The notes under the pieces: model-generated
The model's database searches: none
Seen by the model: the letters and a program-made list of their open reading frames with translations, nothing else
What the model was told of the DNA's origin: nothing
Made by a program: the position numbers and the translations under genes
Assembly (NCBI GenBank): GCA_900478215.1
Contig: LS483478.1
Span: 2,418,001 to 2,482,000 of the forward strand
Reading direction: 5' to 3'
From: Salmonella enterica subsp. houtenae serovar Houten
GTDB taxonomy: Bacteria; Pseudomonadota; Gammaproteobacteria; Enterobacterales; Enterobacteriaceae
DNA length: 64,000 nt
Shown: positions 25,589 through 34,718 of the stretch, piece after piece
How the letters are laid out: the number at the start of each line of letters is the position of its first letter
Numbering within the stretch: the first letter of the stretch is position 1

Positions 25589-26413
25589 GTGGCGCGGATA
25601 AACACAATCTCGATCACGCTCTGTGCTTTACTTTTTACCACTCTCCCTTTTACGCCAATGGCTCATGCCTCCAGGCAAGCCAAAGCGACGCCTGCTGTTT
25701 CTCATGTCACTAAAACAGCAGATAAAAAGAAAAGCACAACGACTAAAAAGATTAGCAAAACCAGCAAGAAAAGCGTAAAAAAAACCTCAAAAACCAGCCG
25801 TTCCTCTTCTACCTCTACTCCCAAACGCACTATCGCCGCCACGAAATCTCGTCATACCACACATCGCCGTAGCAGAACCGCGCCCACGTCAATCGCCGCC
25901 CTCGACGTGACGGAAAAATGTACAACGCGTAAGGGCCGTAAGCCGCACTGCGTGAAGGGGAAAGGAACATTGCCGCTCTCTATTGCCGATGCGCATCGGG
26001 CTAAAGTACAAAAAGCGACGAAAACCGCGATGTCCAAACTCATGAATCAGCTTGGTAAACCGTATCACTGGGGAGGCGCCTCGCCGCGCACCGGTTTTGA
26101 TTGCAGCGGTCTGGTTTATTATGCCTATAAAGATTTAGTGAAGATCCATATCCCCCGAACGGCGAATGAGATGTATCACCTGCGTGACGCGGCCCCCATT
26201 GAGCGTAGCGAGTTGAAGAATGGCGATCTGGTGTTCTTCCGTACGCAGGGGCGCGGCACCGCCGATCACGTTGGCGTCTATGTCGGCAACGGTAAGTTTA
26301 TCCAGTCTCCGCGCAGCGGTCAGGAAATTAAGATCACCTCACTGAACGAAGAATACTGGCAGCGTCATTATGTCGGCGCCCGCCGGGTGATGACGCCTAA
26401 AACAATTCGCTAA
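25589..26413 (+). CDS. mepH: MepH (YdhO), NlpC/P60 peptidoglycan endopeptidase
   Basis: A 274-residue secreted murein DD-endopeptidase that cuts meso-DAP/D-Ala cross-links during wall growth. A signal peptide (about residues 1-27, ending AHAS) precedes a long Lys/Ser/Thr-rich, poorly conserved linker (about 30-100). The C-terminal NlpC/P60 domain has the catalytic Cys in GFDCSGLVYY, the His in ADHVGVYVG and a third polar residue further on. The start is GTG at 25589 with GAGG eight bases upstream. Confidence 0.93.
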   Translation: MARINTISITLCALLFTTLPFTPMAHASRQAKATPAVSHVTKTADKKKSTTTKKISKTSKKSVKKTSKTSRSSSTSTPKRTIAATKSRHTTHRRSRTAPTSIAALDVTEKCTTRKGRKPHCVKGKGTLPLSIADAHRAKVQKATKTAMSKLMNQLGKPYHWGGASPRTGFDCSGLVYYAYKDLVKIHIPRTANEMYHLRDAAPIERSELKNGDLVFFRTQGRGTADHVGVYVGNGKFIQSPRSGQEIKITSLNEEYWQRHYVGARRVMTPKTIR

Positions 26414-26417
26414 TATT

Positions 26418-26455
26418 TTATCCTGTCGTTTAACGACAGGATAACTTCTTCTTTT
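26418..26455 (+). terminator. intrinsic terminator of mepH
   Basis: TTATCCTGTCGTT (26418-26430) is almost fully complementary to AACGACAGGATAA (26432-26444), giving a long stem with a tight loop. CTTCTTCTTTT follows. It starts five bases after the mepH stop. Confidence 0.75.
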
Positions 26456-26536
26456 GCGCCACCGCTCAATTTGCTACCCTACCCTTACGCGCACCAGGGT
26501 TATTGTGCGTGCGCAATATTAATAATAAGGAGAGAA

Positions 26537-26545
26537 GCAATGTCG
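26537..26545 (+). promoter_or_regulatory. RyhB pairing site over the sodB start
   Basis: GCAATGTCG, spanning the sodB start codon, is exactly complementary to the CGACATTGC stretch of the RyhB small RNA as I remember it. RyhB is known to block sodB translation and trigger its decay under iron starvation. An AAGGAG ribosome site lies just upstream. Confidence 0.65.
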
Positions 26546-27121
26546 TTCGAATTACCTGCATTACCGTATGCCAAAGATGCTCTGGCACCGCATATTTCTG
26601 CTGAGACGCTGGAATATCACTATGGCAAACATCATCAGACTTACGTGACCAATCTTAACAATTTGATCAAAGGCACGGCGTTTGAGGGCAAATCGCTGGA
26701 AGAGATCGTGCGCGCTTCCGAAGGCGGCATCTTTAATAACGCCGCTCAGGTGTGGAACCACACATTCTACTGGAACTGCCTGGCGCCAAACGCTGGCGGC
26801 GAACCGACCGGGAAACTGGCTGATGCTATCGCGGCATCTTTTGGCAGCTTCGCGGAATTTAAAGCGCAGTTCACCGATGCCGCTATCAAAAACTTTGGTT
26901 CCGGCTGGACATGGCTGGTAAAAGGCGCTGATGGCAAACTGGCTATCGTCTCTACCTCAAATGCCGGTACGCCGCTGACCACGGATGCGACACCGTTGCT
27001 GACGGTTGATGTGTGGGAACACGCGTATTACATCGACTACCGCAACGCCCGTCCAAACTATCTGGAGCATTTCTGGGCGCTGGTTAACTGGGAGTTTGTC
27101 GCGAAAAACCTCGTCGCATAA
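26540..27121 (+). CDS. sodB: SodB, iron superoxide dismutase
   Basis: A 193-residue cytosolic Fe-SOD. The metal ligands are visible: His27 (YHYGKHHQTY), His74 (WNHTFYW), Asp157 and His161 (DVWEHAYYID). The start at 26540 has AAGGAG about ten bases upstream; the open frame to 26471 has no start support. The usual E. coli neighbour ydhP is missing downstream. A strong terminator follows the stop. Confidence 0.98.
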   Translation: MSFELPALPYAKDALAPHISAETLEYHYGKHHQTYVTNLNNLIKGTAFEGKSLEEIVRASEGGIFNNAAQVWNHTFYWNCLAPNAGGEPTGKLADAIAASFGSFAEFKAQFTDAAIKNFGSGWTWLVKGADGKLAIVSTSNAGTPLTTDATPLLTVDVWEHAYYIDYRNARPNYLEHFWALVNWEFVAKNLVA

Positions 27122-27130
27122 GCCTGAGTA

Positions 27131-27157
27131 CGCAGAAGGTTCGCCTTCTGCGTTTTA
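27131..27157 (+). terminator. intrinsic terminator of sodB
   Basis: CGCAGAAGG (27131-27139) and CCTTCTGCG (27144-27152) form a nine-pair stem with a stable TTCG tetraloop. TTTT follows immediately. It begins nine bases after the sodB stop. Confidence 0.9.
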
Positions 27158-27198
27158 GAGAGGGATAGAAGAGACGCCCTCCCTCAGAAGAGAGGAAA

Positions 27199-27288
27199 TC
27201 AGTGCAGAGCGGCCGTTAATCCACCTGCGACAATCAGGCCCAGAACAATAAGCGTAGTGATCAACGAAAATTTCAGGTCGGTACTCAT
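27199..27288 (-). CDS. ynhF: YnhF, 29-residue membrane peptide
   Basis: A 30-codon gene encoding MSTDLKFSLITTLIVLGLI and ending in TAALH, an almost exact match to the E. coli small membrane protein YnhF. It forms one membrane helix (about residues 7-26). GGAG lies seven bases before the ATG at 27288. It lies between sodB and purR on the opposite strand, the same context as in E. coli. The function is unknown. Confidence 0.88.
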   Translation of the reverse strand: MSTDLKFSLITTLIVLGLIVAGGLTAALH

Positions 27289-27525
27289 CAAGTTTTCTCC
27301 TTTTTATTCCCACACAAAAAGTGATATAGCGCATTTTTGCACATTCCCGTCCAAAAATCTCTCATGTTTTATATTGATAACTGTTTTTAACGCTTCCCCT
27401 TTTCCTCAAGATCAGACAAAATTCCAGGCTTACTGAATTAGCGTAACGGCCATTGACCCCTTCCTGACGTTCCGTGTCGTTTTTCCGGCGTGCCGCAACC
27501 CTGACGTTGCGATTAGGGTGTGTGT

Positions 27526-27541
27526 AGGCAAACGTTTACCT
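27526..27541. promoter_or_regulatory. PurR operator 1 (purR promoter)
   Basis: AGGCAAACGTTTACCT matches the PurR consensus ACGCAAACGTTTGCGT with an intact GCAAACGTTT core. It lies 42 bases upstream of the purR start, and purR is known to repress itself. Confidence 0.85.
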
Positions 27542-27583
27542 GGCGTTTCTCAGGAGCTTAGCGAGGGTCTGGAGTGAAATGTA

Positions 27584-28609
27584 ATGGCAACAATTAAAGA
27601 TGTAGCGAAACGAGCAAACGTTTCCACTACAACTGTATCACACGTAATCAACAAAACGCGCTTTGTCGCTGAAGAGACGCGTAACGCGGTCTGGGCGGCG
27701 ATTAAAGAGCTGCACTACTCTCCCAGCGCCGTCGCGCGTAGCCTGAAGGTTAACCATACCAAGTCGATAGGCTTACTGGCGACCAGTAGCGAAGCAGCCT
27801 ATTTCGCAGAAATTATCGAGGCGGTTGAAAAAAACTGCTTCCAGAAAGGCTATACGCTGATTTTGGGCAACGCCTGGAATAACCTGGAAAAACAGCGCGC
27901 TTACCTGTCCATGATGGCGCAAAAGCGCGTGGATGGCTTGCTGGTGATGTGTTCTGAGTATCCGGAACCACTGCTTTCCATGCTGGAAGAGTATCGCCAC
28001 ATTCCAATGGTGGTGATGGACTGGGGCGAAGCGAAAGCCGATTTTACCGACACGGTGATTGATAACGCCTTTGCAGGCGGTTATATGGCGGGTCGTTATC
28101 TGGTTGAACGCGGCCACCGCGATATCGGCGTTATTCCCGGTCCGCTGGAGCGCAACACCGGCGCGGGACGGCTGGCAGGTTTCATGAAGGCGATGGAAGA
28201 AGCGCTGATCAACGTGCCGGACAACTGGATTGTTCAGGGCGACTTCGAGCCGGAGTCAGGTTACCACGCGATGCAGCAAATTTTATCGCAGTCACATCGT
28301 CCTACCGCCGTTTTCTGCGGCGGCGACATTATGGCGATGGGCGCGCTTTGCGCAGCAGATGAAATGGGGCTTCGCGTACCGCAGGACGTTTCGGTGATCG
28401 GTTATGATAATGTGCGTAACGCCCGATTCTTTACCCCGGCGCTGACGACGATTCACCAGCCCAAAGACTCTTTAGGCGAAACCGCATTTAATATGCTTTT
28501 GGATCGCATCGTCAATAAGCGCGAAGAGTCGCAATCGATTGAAGTTCATCCACGCCTGGTTGAGCGTCGCTCGGTCGCTGACGGCCCGTTCCGCGACTAT
28601 CGGCGTTAA
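27584..28609 (+). CDS. purR: PurR, purine repressor
   Basis: A 341-residue LacI/GalR-family repressor that binds hypoxanthine or guanine as corepressors and shuts off purine synthesis. The N-terminal HTH and hinge (about residues 1-60) read ATIKDVAKRANVSTTTVSHV, followed by a periplasmic-binding-protein-like corepressor domain. Two PurR operators mark it as self-regulated: one upstream, one inside its first codons. It overlaps the opposing punR gene by four bases. Confidence 0.98.
   Translation: MATIKDVAKRANVSTTTVSHVINKTRFVAEETRNAVWAAIKELHYSPSAVARSLKVNHTKSIGLLATSSEAAYFAEIIEAVEKNCFQKGYTLILGNAWNNLEKQRAYLSMMAQKRVDGLLVMCSEYPEPLLSMLEEYRHIPMVVMDWGEAKADFTDTVIDNAFAGGYMAGRYLVERGHRDIGVIPGPLERNTGAGRLAGFMKAMEEALINVPDNWIVQGDFEPESGYHAMQQILSQSHRPTAVFCGGDIMAMGALCAADEMGLRVPQDVSVIGYDNVRNARFFTPALTTIHQPKDSLGETAFNMLLDRIVNKREESQSIEVHPRLVERRSVADGPFRDYRR
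27612..27627. promoter_or_regulatory. PurR operator 2 within the purR coding start
   Basis: GAGCAAACGTTTCCAC carries the central GCAAACGTTT core and is centred at codon 12 of purR. E. coli purR has a second operator at the same place, which contributes weakly to autorepression. Confidence 0.75.
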
Positions 28610-29538
28610 TCTCTACTGTCGGGAGCCTCTTCTGGCTCCCGCAGCCACTCCCGATTCAGCGTTTCGCTATCGCCTAAATAGTCCAGCAGCCATGACAGTG
28701 CGGGCGAAGCCTCGTTTTGCTGCCACGTCACACAACAGGCCGCATCGGGAAACGGATTTTCTAACGTCAGCGCCACCCATTTACCGCTATCTATCCACTG
28801 GCGGGCAAAATGCGTCGGCACCATTCCCACGCATAATCCTGCCGACAGGCAGGTTGCCGATGACTCCCAGTCCGGTACTACGACCCTTTTTTGATTATCC
28901 AGCAACCAGGTAATCCGTTTCGGTAAGGTTCGCGAGGTGTCTTCCCTGACCAGCGACGGCCAGTTGCGCAGGGTATCATCACTTAACGGCCCCGGCATCG
29001 ACGCCAGCGGGTGATCGCTTGCCACTACGCAGTTCCAGCTCAGGGTACCCATATCCCGAAAAGCGTAACGTCCCCCTACCGGAATCGCCTGCGTCGCCCC
29101 AATAGCCAGTTCGACACGCCCGTCAGAGAGCGCGTCCCAGACGCCGTTAAACACCTCCTGAAAAACCAGCAGCTCCACATCGTCAAAATGGCGATAGAAA
29201 TCGACGATCATCTGCCGGGTGCGTTCCGGCCTGACGATATTATCGACCGCAATAGCCAGTTGCCCGCGCCAGCCATTAGCAATTTGCTGACACTGTTGGC
29301 GGGTGATCTGCATTTTTTTGATAACAGAACGCCCTTCTTTTAAAAACCAGACGCCAGCAGGCGTCAGTTCAACATCACGGTGACGTCGTACAAAAAGCGG
29401 TACGGCCAGCCACTCCTCTAACTGACGAACAGTATAACTGACTGCCGAAGGCACACGGTGCAGTTCTTGCGCGGCTGCGCTAAAACTGCCGTTACGCGCA
29501 ACGGCGTCAACTACTTCAAGCGAATATTCCGACCACAT
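28606..29538 (-). CDS. punR: PunR (YdhB), LysR-type regulator
   Basis: A 310-residue LysR-type regulator with the N-terminal winged helix (NGSFSAAAQELHRVPSAVSY, about residues 15-35) and an effector-binding domain. Its E. coli counterpart, renamed PunR, activates the neighbouring transporter gene punC in response to purine nucleosides. It is divergent from punC across a 112-bp gap that should hold the PunR site. It overlaps the 3' end of purR by four bases. Confidence 0.9.
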   Translation of the reverse strand: MWSEYSLEVVDAVARNGSFSAAAQELHRVPSAVSYTVRQLEEWLAVPLFVRRHRDVELTPAGVWFLKEGRSVIKKMQITRQQCQQIANGWRGQLAIAVDNIVRPERTRQMIVDFYRHFDDVELLVFQEVFNGVWDALSDGRVELAIGATQAIPVGGRYAFRDMGTLSWNCVVASDHPLASMPGPLSDDTLRNWPSLVREDTSRTLPKRITWLLDNQKRVVVPDWESSATCLSAGLCVGMVPTHFARQWIDSGKWVALTLENPFPDAACCVTWQQNEASPALSWLLDYLGDSETLNREWLREPEEAPDSRD

Positions 29539-29650
29539 AATTTGCCTGCAAAAATTTTGAATTCAATGGACAAATATTAGCGTTTCACAACCGTAATTTC
29601 ACTCCCTACACTTTGCGACAATGTCTGTCTGATAAGAAAGAGATACAAAT

Positions 29651-30856
29651 ATGCAACCTGGAAAAGGGTTTTTAGTCTGGTTATCCGGCCTTAGCGTGCT
29701 GGGATTTCTGGCAACAGATATGTACCTGCCCGCGTTTGCCGCCATACAGGCGGATTTACAAACGCCTGCCGCCGCGGTCAGCGCCAGTCTCAGCCTGTTT
29801 TTAGCTGGCTTTGCCGTCGCGCAGTTACTCTGGGGTCCGCTATCGGATCGTTATGGCCGTAAGCCGATTTTGCTGCTGGGGTTAGCCATCTTTGCGCTCG
29901 GAAGTCTGGGGATGCTGTGGGTAGAAAGCGCGGCAGCACTACTGACGCTGCGCTTTGTGCAGGCAGTTGGCGTTTGTGCGGCAACAGTAATCTGGCAAGC
30001 CCTGGTGACCGATTATTATCCTTCGCAAAAAATTAATCGTATCTTCGCCACTATCATGCCACTGGTGGGACTATCCCCGGCGCTTGCTCCCTTACTGGGA
30101 AGCTGGATACTGACGCATTTCTCATGGCAGGCGATTTTCGCCACTCTGTTTGCGATTACGTTGTTACTGATGTTGCCAGCGCTGCGCTTAAAGCCGTCGA
30201 TAAAAGCGCGTACCGAGGGGCAGGATAAACTCACTTTCGCGACGTTGTTACGCTCTAAAACCTATCGCGGTAATGTACTGATTTATGCCGCCTGTTCCGC
30301 CAGCTTTTTTGCCTGGTTAACGGGTTCTCCATTCATTCTCAGCGCCATGGGTTATAGCCCGGCAGTGATTGGCCTGAGCTATGTTCCCCAAACCATTGCT
30401 TTTCTGATTGGCGGATATGGTTGCCGCGCGGCGCTGCAAAAATGGCAGGGATACCAATTGCTCCCGGGACTATTAGGGCTGTATGCGCTGAGCGTTATCG
30501 CCACCTGGGGGACTGGCTTCCTGAATAATGCCTCACTGGTGGAGATCCTGATTCCGTTCTGCGTAATGGCGATTGCTAACGGCGCAATCTACCCTATCGT
30601 CGTCGCGCAGGCGCTGCGCCCTTTTCCTCAAGCCACGGGGCGCGCCGCGGCGCTGCAAAATACGCTGCAACTGGGGCTATGCTTCCTGGCAAGCCTGGTG
30701 GTTTCATGGCTTATCAGTACGCCATTATTAACCACCACCAGCGTAATGCTCTCTACCGTCGTTCTGGCGGCGTTAGGTTACAAAATGCAGTCTCATTCAA
30801 CGTGCGATGAGACTGGATTTCCGCGTGCCGAGATGGCCCACGATAAGTCTCACTAA
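29651..30856 (+). CDS. punC: PunC (YdhC), MFS purine nucleoside transporter
   Basis: A 401-residue major-facilitator protein with 12 predicted membrane segments. The motif-A loop between segments 2 and 3 reads GPLSDRYGRKPILL. It is in the Bcr/CflA-like DHA1 group; the E. coli protein imports purine nucleosides such as adenosine. GAAAGAGA lies before the ATG at 29651. It is divergent from its likely activator punR. Confidence 0.92.
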   Translation: MQPGKGFLVWLSGLSVLGFLATDMYLPAFAAIQADLQTPAAAVSASLSLFLAGFAVAQLLWGPLSDRYGRKPILLLGLAIFALGSLGMLWVESAAALLTLRFVQAVGVCAATVIWQALVTDYYPSQKINRIFATIMPLVGLSPALAPLLGSWILTHFSWQAIFATLFAITLLLMLPALRLKPSIKARTEGQDKLTFATLLRSKTYRGNVLIYAACSASFFAWLTGSPFILSAMGYSPAVIGLSYVPQTIAFLIGGYGCRAALQKWQGYQLLPGLLGLYALSVIATWGTGFLNNASLVEILIPFCVMAIANGAIYPIVVAQALRPFPQATGRAAALQNTLQLGLCFLASLVVSWLISTPLLTTTSVMLSTVVLAALGYKMQSHSTCDETGFPRAEMAHDKSH

Positions 30857-30923
30857 AAGGTTTGTTAACCCCCTATTGATTAGCAGGCTAACAATTTTCT
30901 GTTGAATCATCAAAAATTGCGGC

Positions 30924-30929
30924 CTATAC
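30924..30929 (+). promoter_or_regulatory. -10 element of the distal (sigma-70) cfa promoter
   Basis: TATACT in GGCCTATACTGATT sits where the E. coli cfa P1 promoter starts, giving a leader of about 210 bases. The long leader is known to be a small-RNA target (RydC and others) that stabilises cfa mRNA. Confidence 0.55.
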
Positions 30930-31101
30930 TGATTCCCGGTTGTTTATATTACGATAATTATTAGGTAGTAACGGGAACCGGAGCGTTCCCGATTCACCAT
31001 GGATGGCCTTTTCGGCAAGGGCTCCTCCCTTCCTCTGTTCTACGTCGGATAACTGGCTCACGGAATTGTCCGTGGGATTTCTCACAAAGCCAAAAAAGCG
31101 T

Positions 31102-31108
31102 CTACGCT
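31102..31108 (+). promoter_or_regulatory. -10 element of the proximal (sigma-S) cfa promoter
   Basis: CTACGCT lies about 40 bases before the cfa ATG, the position of the stationary-phase RpoS promoter P2 in E. coli. The leading C is typical of sigma-S -10 elements. Confidence 0.5.
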
Positions 31109-31147
31109 GTTTTAAGGTTCTGATCACCGTCCAGTGATGGAGAAGCT

Positions 31148-32296
31148 ATGAGTTCATCGTGTATAGAAGAAGTCAGCGTACCGGATGATAACTGGTACCG
31201 AATCGCCAACGAATTGTTAAGTCGTGCGGATATTACAATTAATGGTTCCGCCCCGTCTGACATTCGCGTTAAGAATCCCGAATTTTTTAAGCGCGTCCTG
31301 CAGGAAGGATCGTTGGGATTAGGTGAGAGTTACATGGATGGCTGGTGGGAATGCGAGCGTCTGGATATTTTCTTCAGCAAAGTTTTACGTGCCGGCCTTG
31401 AAAATCAACTCCCCCACCATGTTAAAGATACGCTACGCATCCTCGGCGCGCGTCTGATTAATCTACAAAGTAAGAAACGCGCCTGGATTGTCGGCAAGGA
31501 GCATTACGATCTCGGTAATGACCTTTTTTCCCGTATGCTCGATCCCTATATGCAGTATTCCTGCGCCTACTGGAAAGATGCCGATACGCTGGAAGCGGCG
31601 CAGCAGGCTAAGCTGAAATTAATTTGCGAAAAGCTGCAGTTGCAGCCGGGGATGCGTGTGCTGGATATCGGCTGCGGCTGGGGCGGCTTGTCGCAATATA
31701 TGGCGACCTATTATGGCGTGAGCGTGGTGGGCGTAACGATCTCCGCTGAACAGCAAAAAATGGCCCAGACGCGTTGCGAAGGTCTGGATGTCTCCATTCT
31801 CCTGCAAGATTATCGCGACCTTAACGATCAGTTTGACCGCATCGTCTCCGTCGGTATGTTCGAACATGTCGGGCCTAAAAACTACAACACCTATTTTGAG
31901 GTTGTTGACAGGAATTTAAAACCAGATGGCCTTTTCCTGCTCCATACTATTGGCTCTAAAAAAACCGATCATAATGTCGATCCGTGGATCAATAAGTATA
32001 TTTTCCCCAACGGTTGCTTACCGTCCGTTCGTCAAATCGCCGAGGCCAGCGAATCACACTTTGTGATGGAGGACTGGCATAACTTTGGCGCTGACTATGA
32101 CACCACCCTGATGGCCTGGCACGAGCGTTTTATCAATGCCTGGCCGGAAATTGCGGGCAATTATAACGAGCGCTTCAAACGTATGTTCAGCTATTATCTC
32201 AACGCCTGCGCCGGCGCGTTTCGCGCGCGCGATATCCAGCTTTGGCAGGTCGTATTTACGCGCGGCGCTGAAAACGGTTTGCGCGTTCCTCGCTAA
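31148..32296 (+). CDS. cfa: Cyclopropane-fatty-acyl-phospholipid synthase
   Basis: A 382-residue peripheral membrane enzyme that methylates unsaturated phospholipid acyl chains with S-adenosylmethionine, giving acid and stress resistance. The N-terminal lipid-binding domain (about 1-120) is followed by an SAM methyltransferase domain with motif I VLDIGCGWGGLSQY (about residues 168-181). The catalytic-region segment SVGMFEHVGPKNY lies further on. Tandem promoters precede it and a GC-rich terminator follows. Confidence 0.98.
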   Translation: MSSSCIEEVSVPDDNWYRIANELLSRADITINGSAPSDIRVKNPEFFKRVLQEGSLGLGESYMDGWWECERLDIFFSKVLRAGLENQLPHHVKDTLRILGARLINLQSKKRAWIVGKEHYDLGNDLFSRMLDPYMQYSCAYWKDADTLEAAQQAKLKLICEKLQLQPGMRVLDIGCGWGGLSQYMATYYGVSVVGVTISAEQQKMAQTRCEGLDVSILLQDYRDLNDQFDRIVSVGMFEHVGPKNYNTYFEVVDRNLKPDGLFLLHTIGSKKTDHNVDPWINKYIFPNGCLPSVRQIAEASESHFVMEDWHNFGADYDTTLMAWHERFINAWPEIAGNYNERFKRMFSYYLNACAGAFRARDIQLWQVVFTRGAENGLRVPR

Positions 32297-32303
32297 TCCC
32301 CCT

Positions 32304-32330
32304 CCCCCGCATGACATGCGGGGGCCTTTA
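32304..32330 (+). terminator. intrinsic terminator of cfa
   Basis: CCCCCGCAT (32304-32312) and ATGCGGGGG (32316-32324) form a perfect nine-pair stem with a three-base loop. It is followed only by CCTTTA, so the T-run is weak. It lies between convergent cfa and ribE. Confidence 0.65.
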
Positions 32331-32337
32331 CTCTTCG

Positions 32338-32979
32338 TCAGCCAATGTCAGCCTGATTTCTGACCGCATTTTCTCTTGCAGCCAGTACGCGTTCTACGGT
32401 ATCGACAATTGCCTGCGTTTGCGGATCGATCTCGATATTCACACGCTCACCCAGTTTTTTTCTGCCAAGCGTAGTACGCTCCAGCGTCTCCGGAATCAGA
32501 TGCACGCAGAAGCGCGTTGGCGTTACCTCGCCGACGGTCAAACTAATACCATCAACGCCGATAAAGCCTTTATACAGGATATACTTCATCAGTGACGCAT
32601 CCTGTACTTTAAACCACACCTGGTGATTATTTTCTGAAGTCAGGATTTTCGCGATCTCAGCTGTCGTAATAATATGCCCCGACATCAGATGTCCACCAAT
32701 TTCATCGCTGAATTTAGCGGCGCGCTCTACGTTGACCTCATCGCCCACCTTCAGCGCGCCCAGATTGGTGATGCGCAGAGTTTCTTTCATCAGATCAAAA
32801 CTTATCTGATTGCCGTTTATTTCAGTCACGGTCAAACAGCATCCGTTATGCGCCACGGACGCCCCCGTCTCCAGCCCCTCCAGCATGTAGTCCGGCAATG
32901 TCACCACATGTGTGCGAAAGTTGGGTTTTTCATCAATCGATACCAGTTTCGCGGTACCTTGTACGATCCCCGTAAACAT
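32338..32979 (-). CDS. ribE: Riboflavin synthase, alpha chain
   Basis: A 213-residue enzyme (RibE, also called RibC) that forms riboflavin from two 6,7-dimethyl-8-ribityllumazine molecules. Two similar lumazine-binding halves are visible, beginning MFTGIVQGTAKLVS and (about residue 98) GHLMSGHIITTAEI. NGCCLTV holds the catalytic-region cysteines. The start at 32979 matches the family. The longer open frame to 33063 is unsupported. It is divergent from mdtK. Confidence 0.97.
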   Translation of the reverse strand: MFTGIVQGTAKLVSIDEKPNFRTHVVTLPDYMLEGLETGASVAHNGCCLTVTEINGNQISFDLMKETLRITNLGALKVGDEVNVERAAKFSDEIGGHLMSGHIITTAEIAKILTSENNHQVWFKVQDASLMKYILYKGFIGVDGISLTVGEVTPTRFCVHLIPETLERTTLGRKKLGERVNIEIDPQTQAIVDTVERVLAARENAVRNQADIG

Positions 32980-33193
32980 ATCTTCAACTCCTGAAATAAA
33001 TAAAGCAGAACTGTTCAGCACAATAGCAGGTGGAAAAACAGCTTGCCAGCAATGCCCTGTCAACCACTGTTTTTTCGCTGGAGAAATAGTAATACCCCGC
33101 TACAATAGACTGAAATTTCCCCTGCTATTTCTTTTGGCTGCCACTACGGCGGCTTTTTAGTCTTTCATATAACAACAAAATAAAGGTGAATAC

Positions 33194-34567
33194 GTGCAGA
33201 AGTATACCAGTGAAGCGCGTCAGTTATTAGCGTTAGCTATACCGGTGATCCTTGCGCAAGTGGCTCAGACCGCAATGGGATTCGTCGATACCGTCATGGC
33301 AGGTGGCTATAGCGCTACGGACATGGCCGCCGTCGCTATCGGTACCTCTATCTGGCTTCCCGCCATTCTGTTTGGTCACGGCTTACTGCTGGCCTTGACG
33401 CCCGTGATTGCCCAGCTCAATGGCTCCGGCCGCCGTGAGCGTATCGCGCATCAGGTTCGACAAGGATTCTGGCTGGCGGGCTTTGTCTCCGTGCTGGTGA
33501 TGATCGTTCTGTGGAATGCCGGATACATTATCCGCTCCATGCATAATATTGATCCGGCATTGGCCGATAAAGCCGTGGGCTATCTTCGCGCGCTACTGTG
33601 GGGCGCGCCAGGATACCTTTTCTTTCAGGTAGCGCGAAACCAGTGCGAAGGTCTGGCCAAAACCAAGCCGGGTATGGTGATGGGATTTCTGGGGCTGCTG
33701 ATCAATATTCCGGTGAACTATATTTTCATCTATGGGCATTTTGGTATGCCGGAGCTCGGCGGCATCGGCTGCGGCATTGCCACTGCGGCGGTCTATTGGG
33801 TGATGTTTATCGCCATGCTTTCTTACATTAAACACGCACGTTCAATGCGTGATATACGCAATGAAAAAGGCTTTGGCAAACCCGATAGCGCCGTCATGAA
33901 ACGCCTGATTCAATTGGGGTTGCCAATTGCGCTGGCGCTGTTCTTTGAAGTGACGTTGTTTGCGGTCGTCGCGCTGCTGGTTTCGCCGTTAGGTATTGTG
34001 GATGTCGCAGGTCATCAGATTGCGCTTAACTTTAGCTCGTTGATGTTCGTGTTGCCGATGTCGCTGGCTGCGGCGGTAACGATTCGAGTGGGTTATCGTC
34101 TTGGCCAGGGCTCGACGCTGGATGCGCAAACCGCAGCGCGCACCGGTTTAGCCGTCGGCGTCTGTATGGCTGTGGTTACCGCAATCTTTACCGTTACTCT
34201 GCGTAAGCATATTGCTTTGCTCTATAATGACAACCCCGAGGTCGTGGCGCTTGCCGCGCAATTAATGCTGCTCGCTGCGGTTTACCAAATTTCCGACTCT
34301 ATTCAGGTTATTGGCAGCGGTATTCTGCGCGGTTATAAAGACACGCGCTCCATCTTTTTTATCACCTTTACCGCCTACTGGGTGTTAGGCTTACCCAGCG
34401 GTTACATCCTTGCGTTAACGGATCTGGTGGTCGATCGTATGGGACCGGCTGGATTCTGGATGGGATTCATCATCGGCCTGACCTCGGCGGCAGTGTTAAT
34501 GATGCTACGGATGCGCTATCTACAACGTCAGCCATCCTCACTTATTTTGCAGCGCGCTGCGCGATAA
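33194..34567 (+). CDS. mdtK: MdtK (NorM/YdhE), MATE multidrug efflux transporter
   Basis: A 457-residue inner-membrane MATE transporter with 12 hydrophobic segments in two homologous halves. It exports cationic drugs and fluoroquinolones with sodium or protons. The N-terminal segment AQTAMGFVDTVMAGGYSATD is typical. Translation begins at GTG (33194) after AAAGGTGA. It is the last core gene before the tRNA-Val pair and SPI-2. Confidence 0.97.
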   Translation: MQKYTSEARQLLALAIPVILAQVAQTAMGFVDTVMAGGYSATDMAAVAIGTSIWLPAILFGHGLLLALTPVIAQLNGSGRRERIAHQVRQGFWLAGFVSVLVMIVLWNAGYIIRSMHNIDPALADKAVGYLRALLWGAPGYLFFQVARNQCEGLAKTKPGMVMGFLGLLINIPVNYIFIYGHFGMPELGGIGCGIATAAVYWVMFIAMLSYIKHARSMRDIRNEKGFGKPDSAVMKRLIQLGLPIALALFFEVTLFAVVALLVSPLGIVDVAGHQIALNFSSLMFVLPMSLAAAVTIRVGYRLGQGSTLDAQTAARTGLAVGVCMAVVTAIFTVTLRKHIALLYNDNPEVVALAAQLMLLAAVYQISDSIQVIGSGILRGYKDTRSIFFITFTAYWVLGLPSGYILALTDLVVDRMGPAGFWMGFIIGLTSAAVLMMLRMRYLQRQPSSLILQRAAR

Positions 34568-34573
34568 TACGGC

Positions 34574-34600
34574 AATAGCCGCCGCATGGCGGCTATTTTC
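34574..34600 (+). terminator. intrinsic terminator of mdtK
   Basis: AATAGCCGCC (34574-34583) and GGCGGCTATT (34588-34597) form a perfect ten-pair stem with a GCAT loop, followed by TTC. It starts six bases after the mdtK stop. Confidence 0.85.
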
Positions 34601-34663
34601 TCGACATGTTGCATATTTCCACCGCAATCAGGTGATTTCAGAAAGAAAATTGCGATTTCTCTC

Positions 34664-34692
34664 TTGCCTCATTGCGGTTGTGACGCTAATAT
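34664..34692 (+). promoter_or_regulatory. promoter of the tRNA-Val operon
   Basis: TTGCCT (-35, 34664-34669) and TAATAT (-10, 34687-34692) are separated by the ideal 17 bases. A GC-rich stretch (CGTCCCC) follows the -10, the discriminator type expected of stringently controlled stable-RNA promoters. Transcription would start about 20 bases before the first tRNA. Confidence 0.8.
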
Positions 34693-34718
34693 TCGTCCCC
34701 GTTGTCACCTACAACGTT

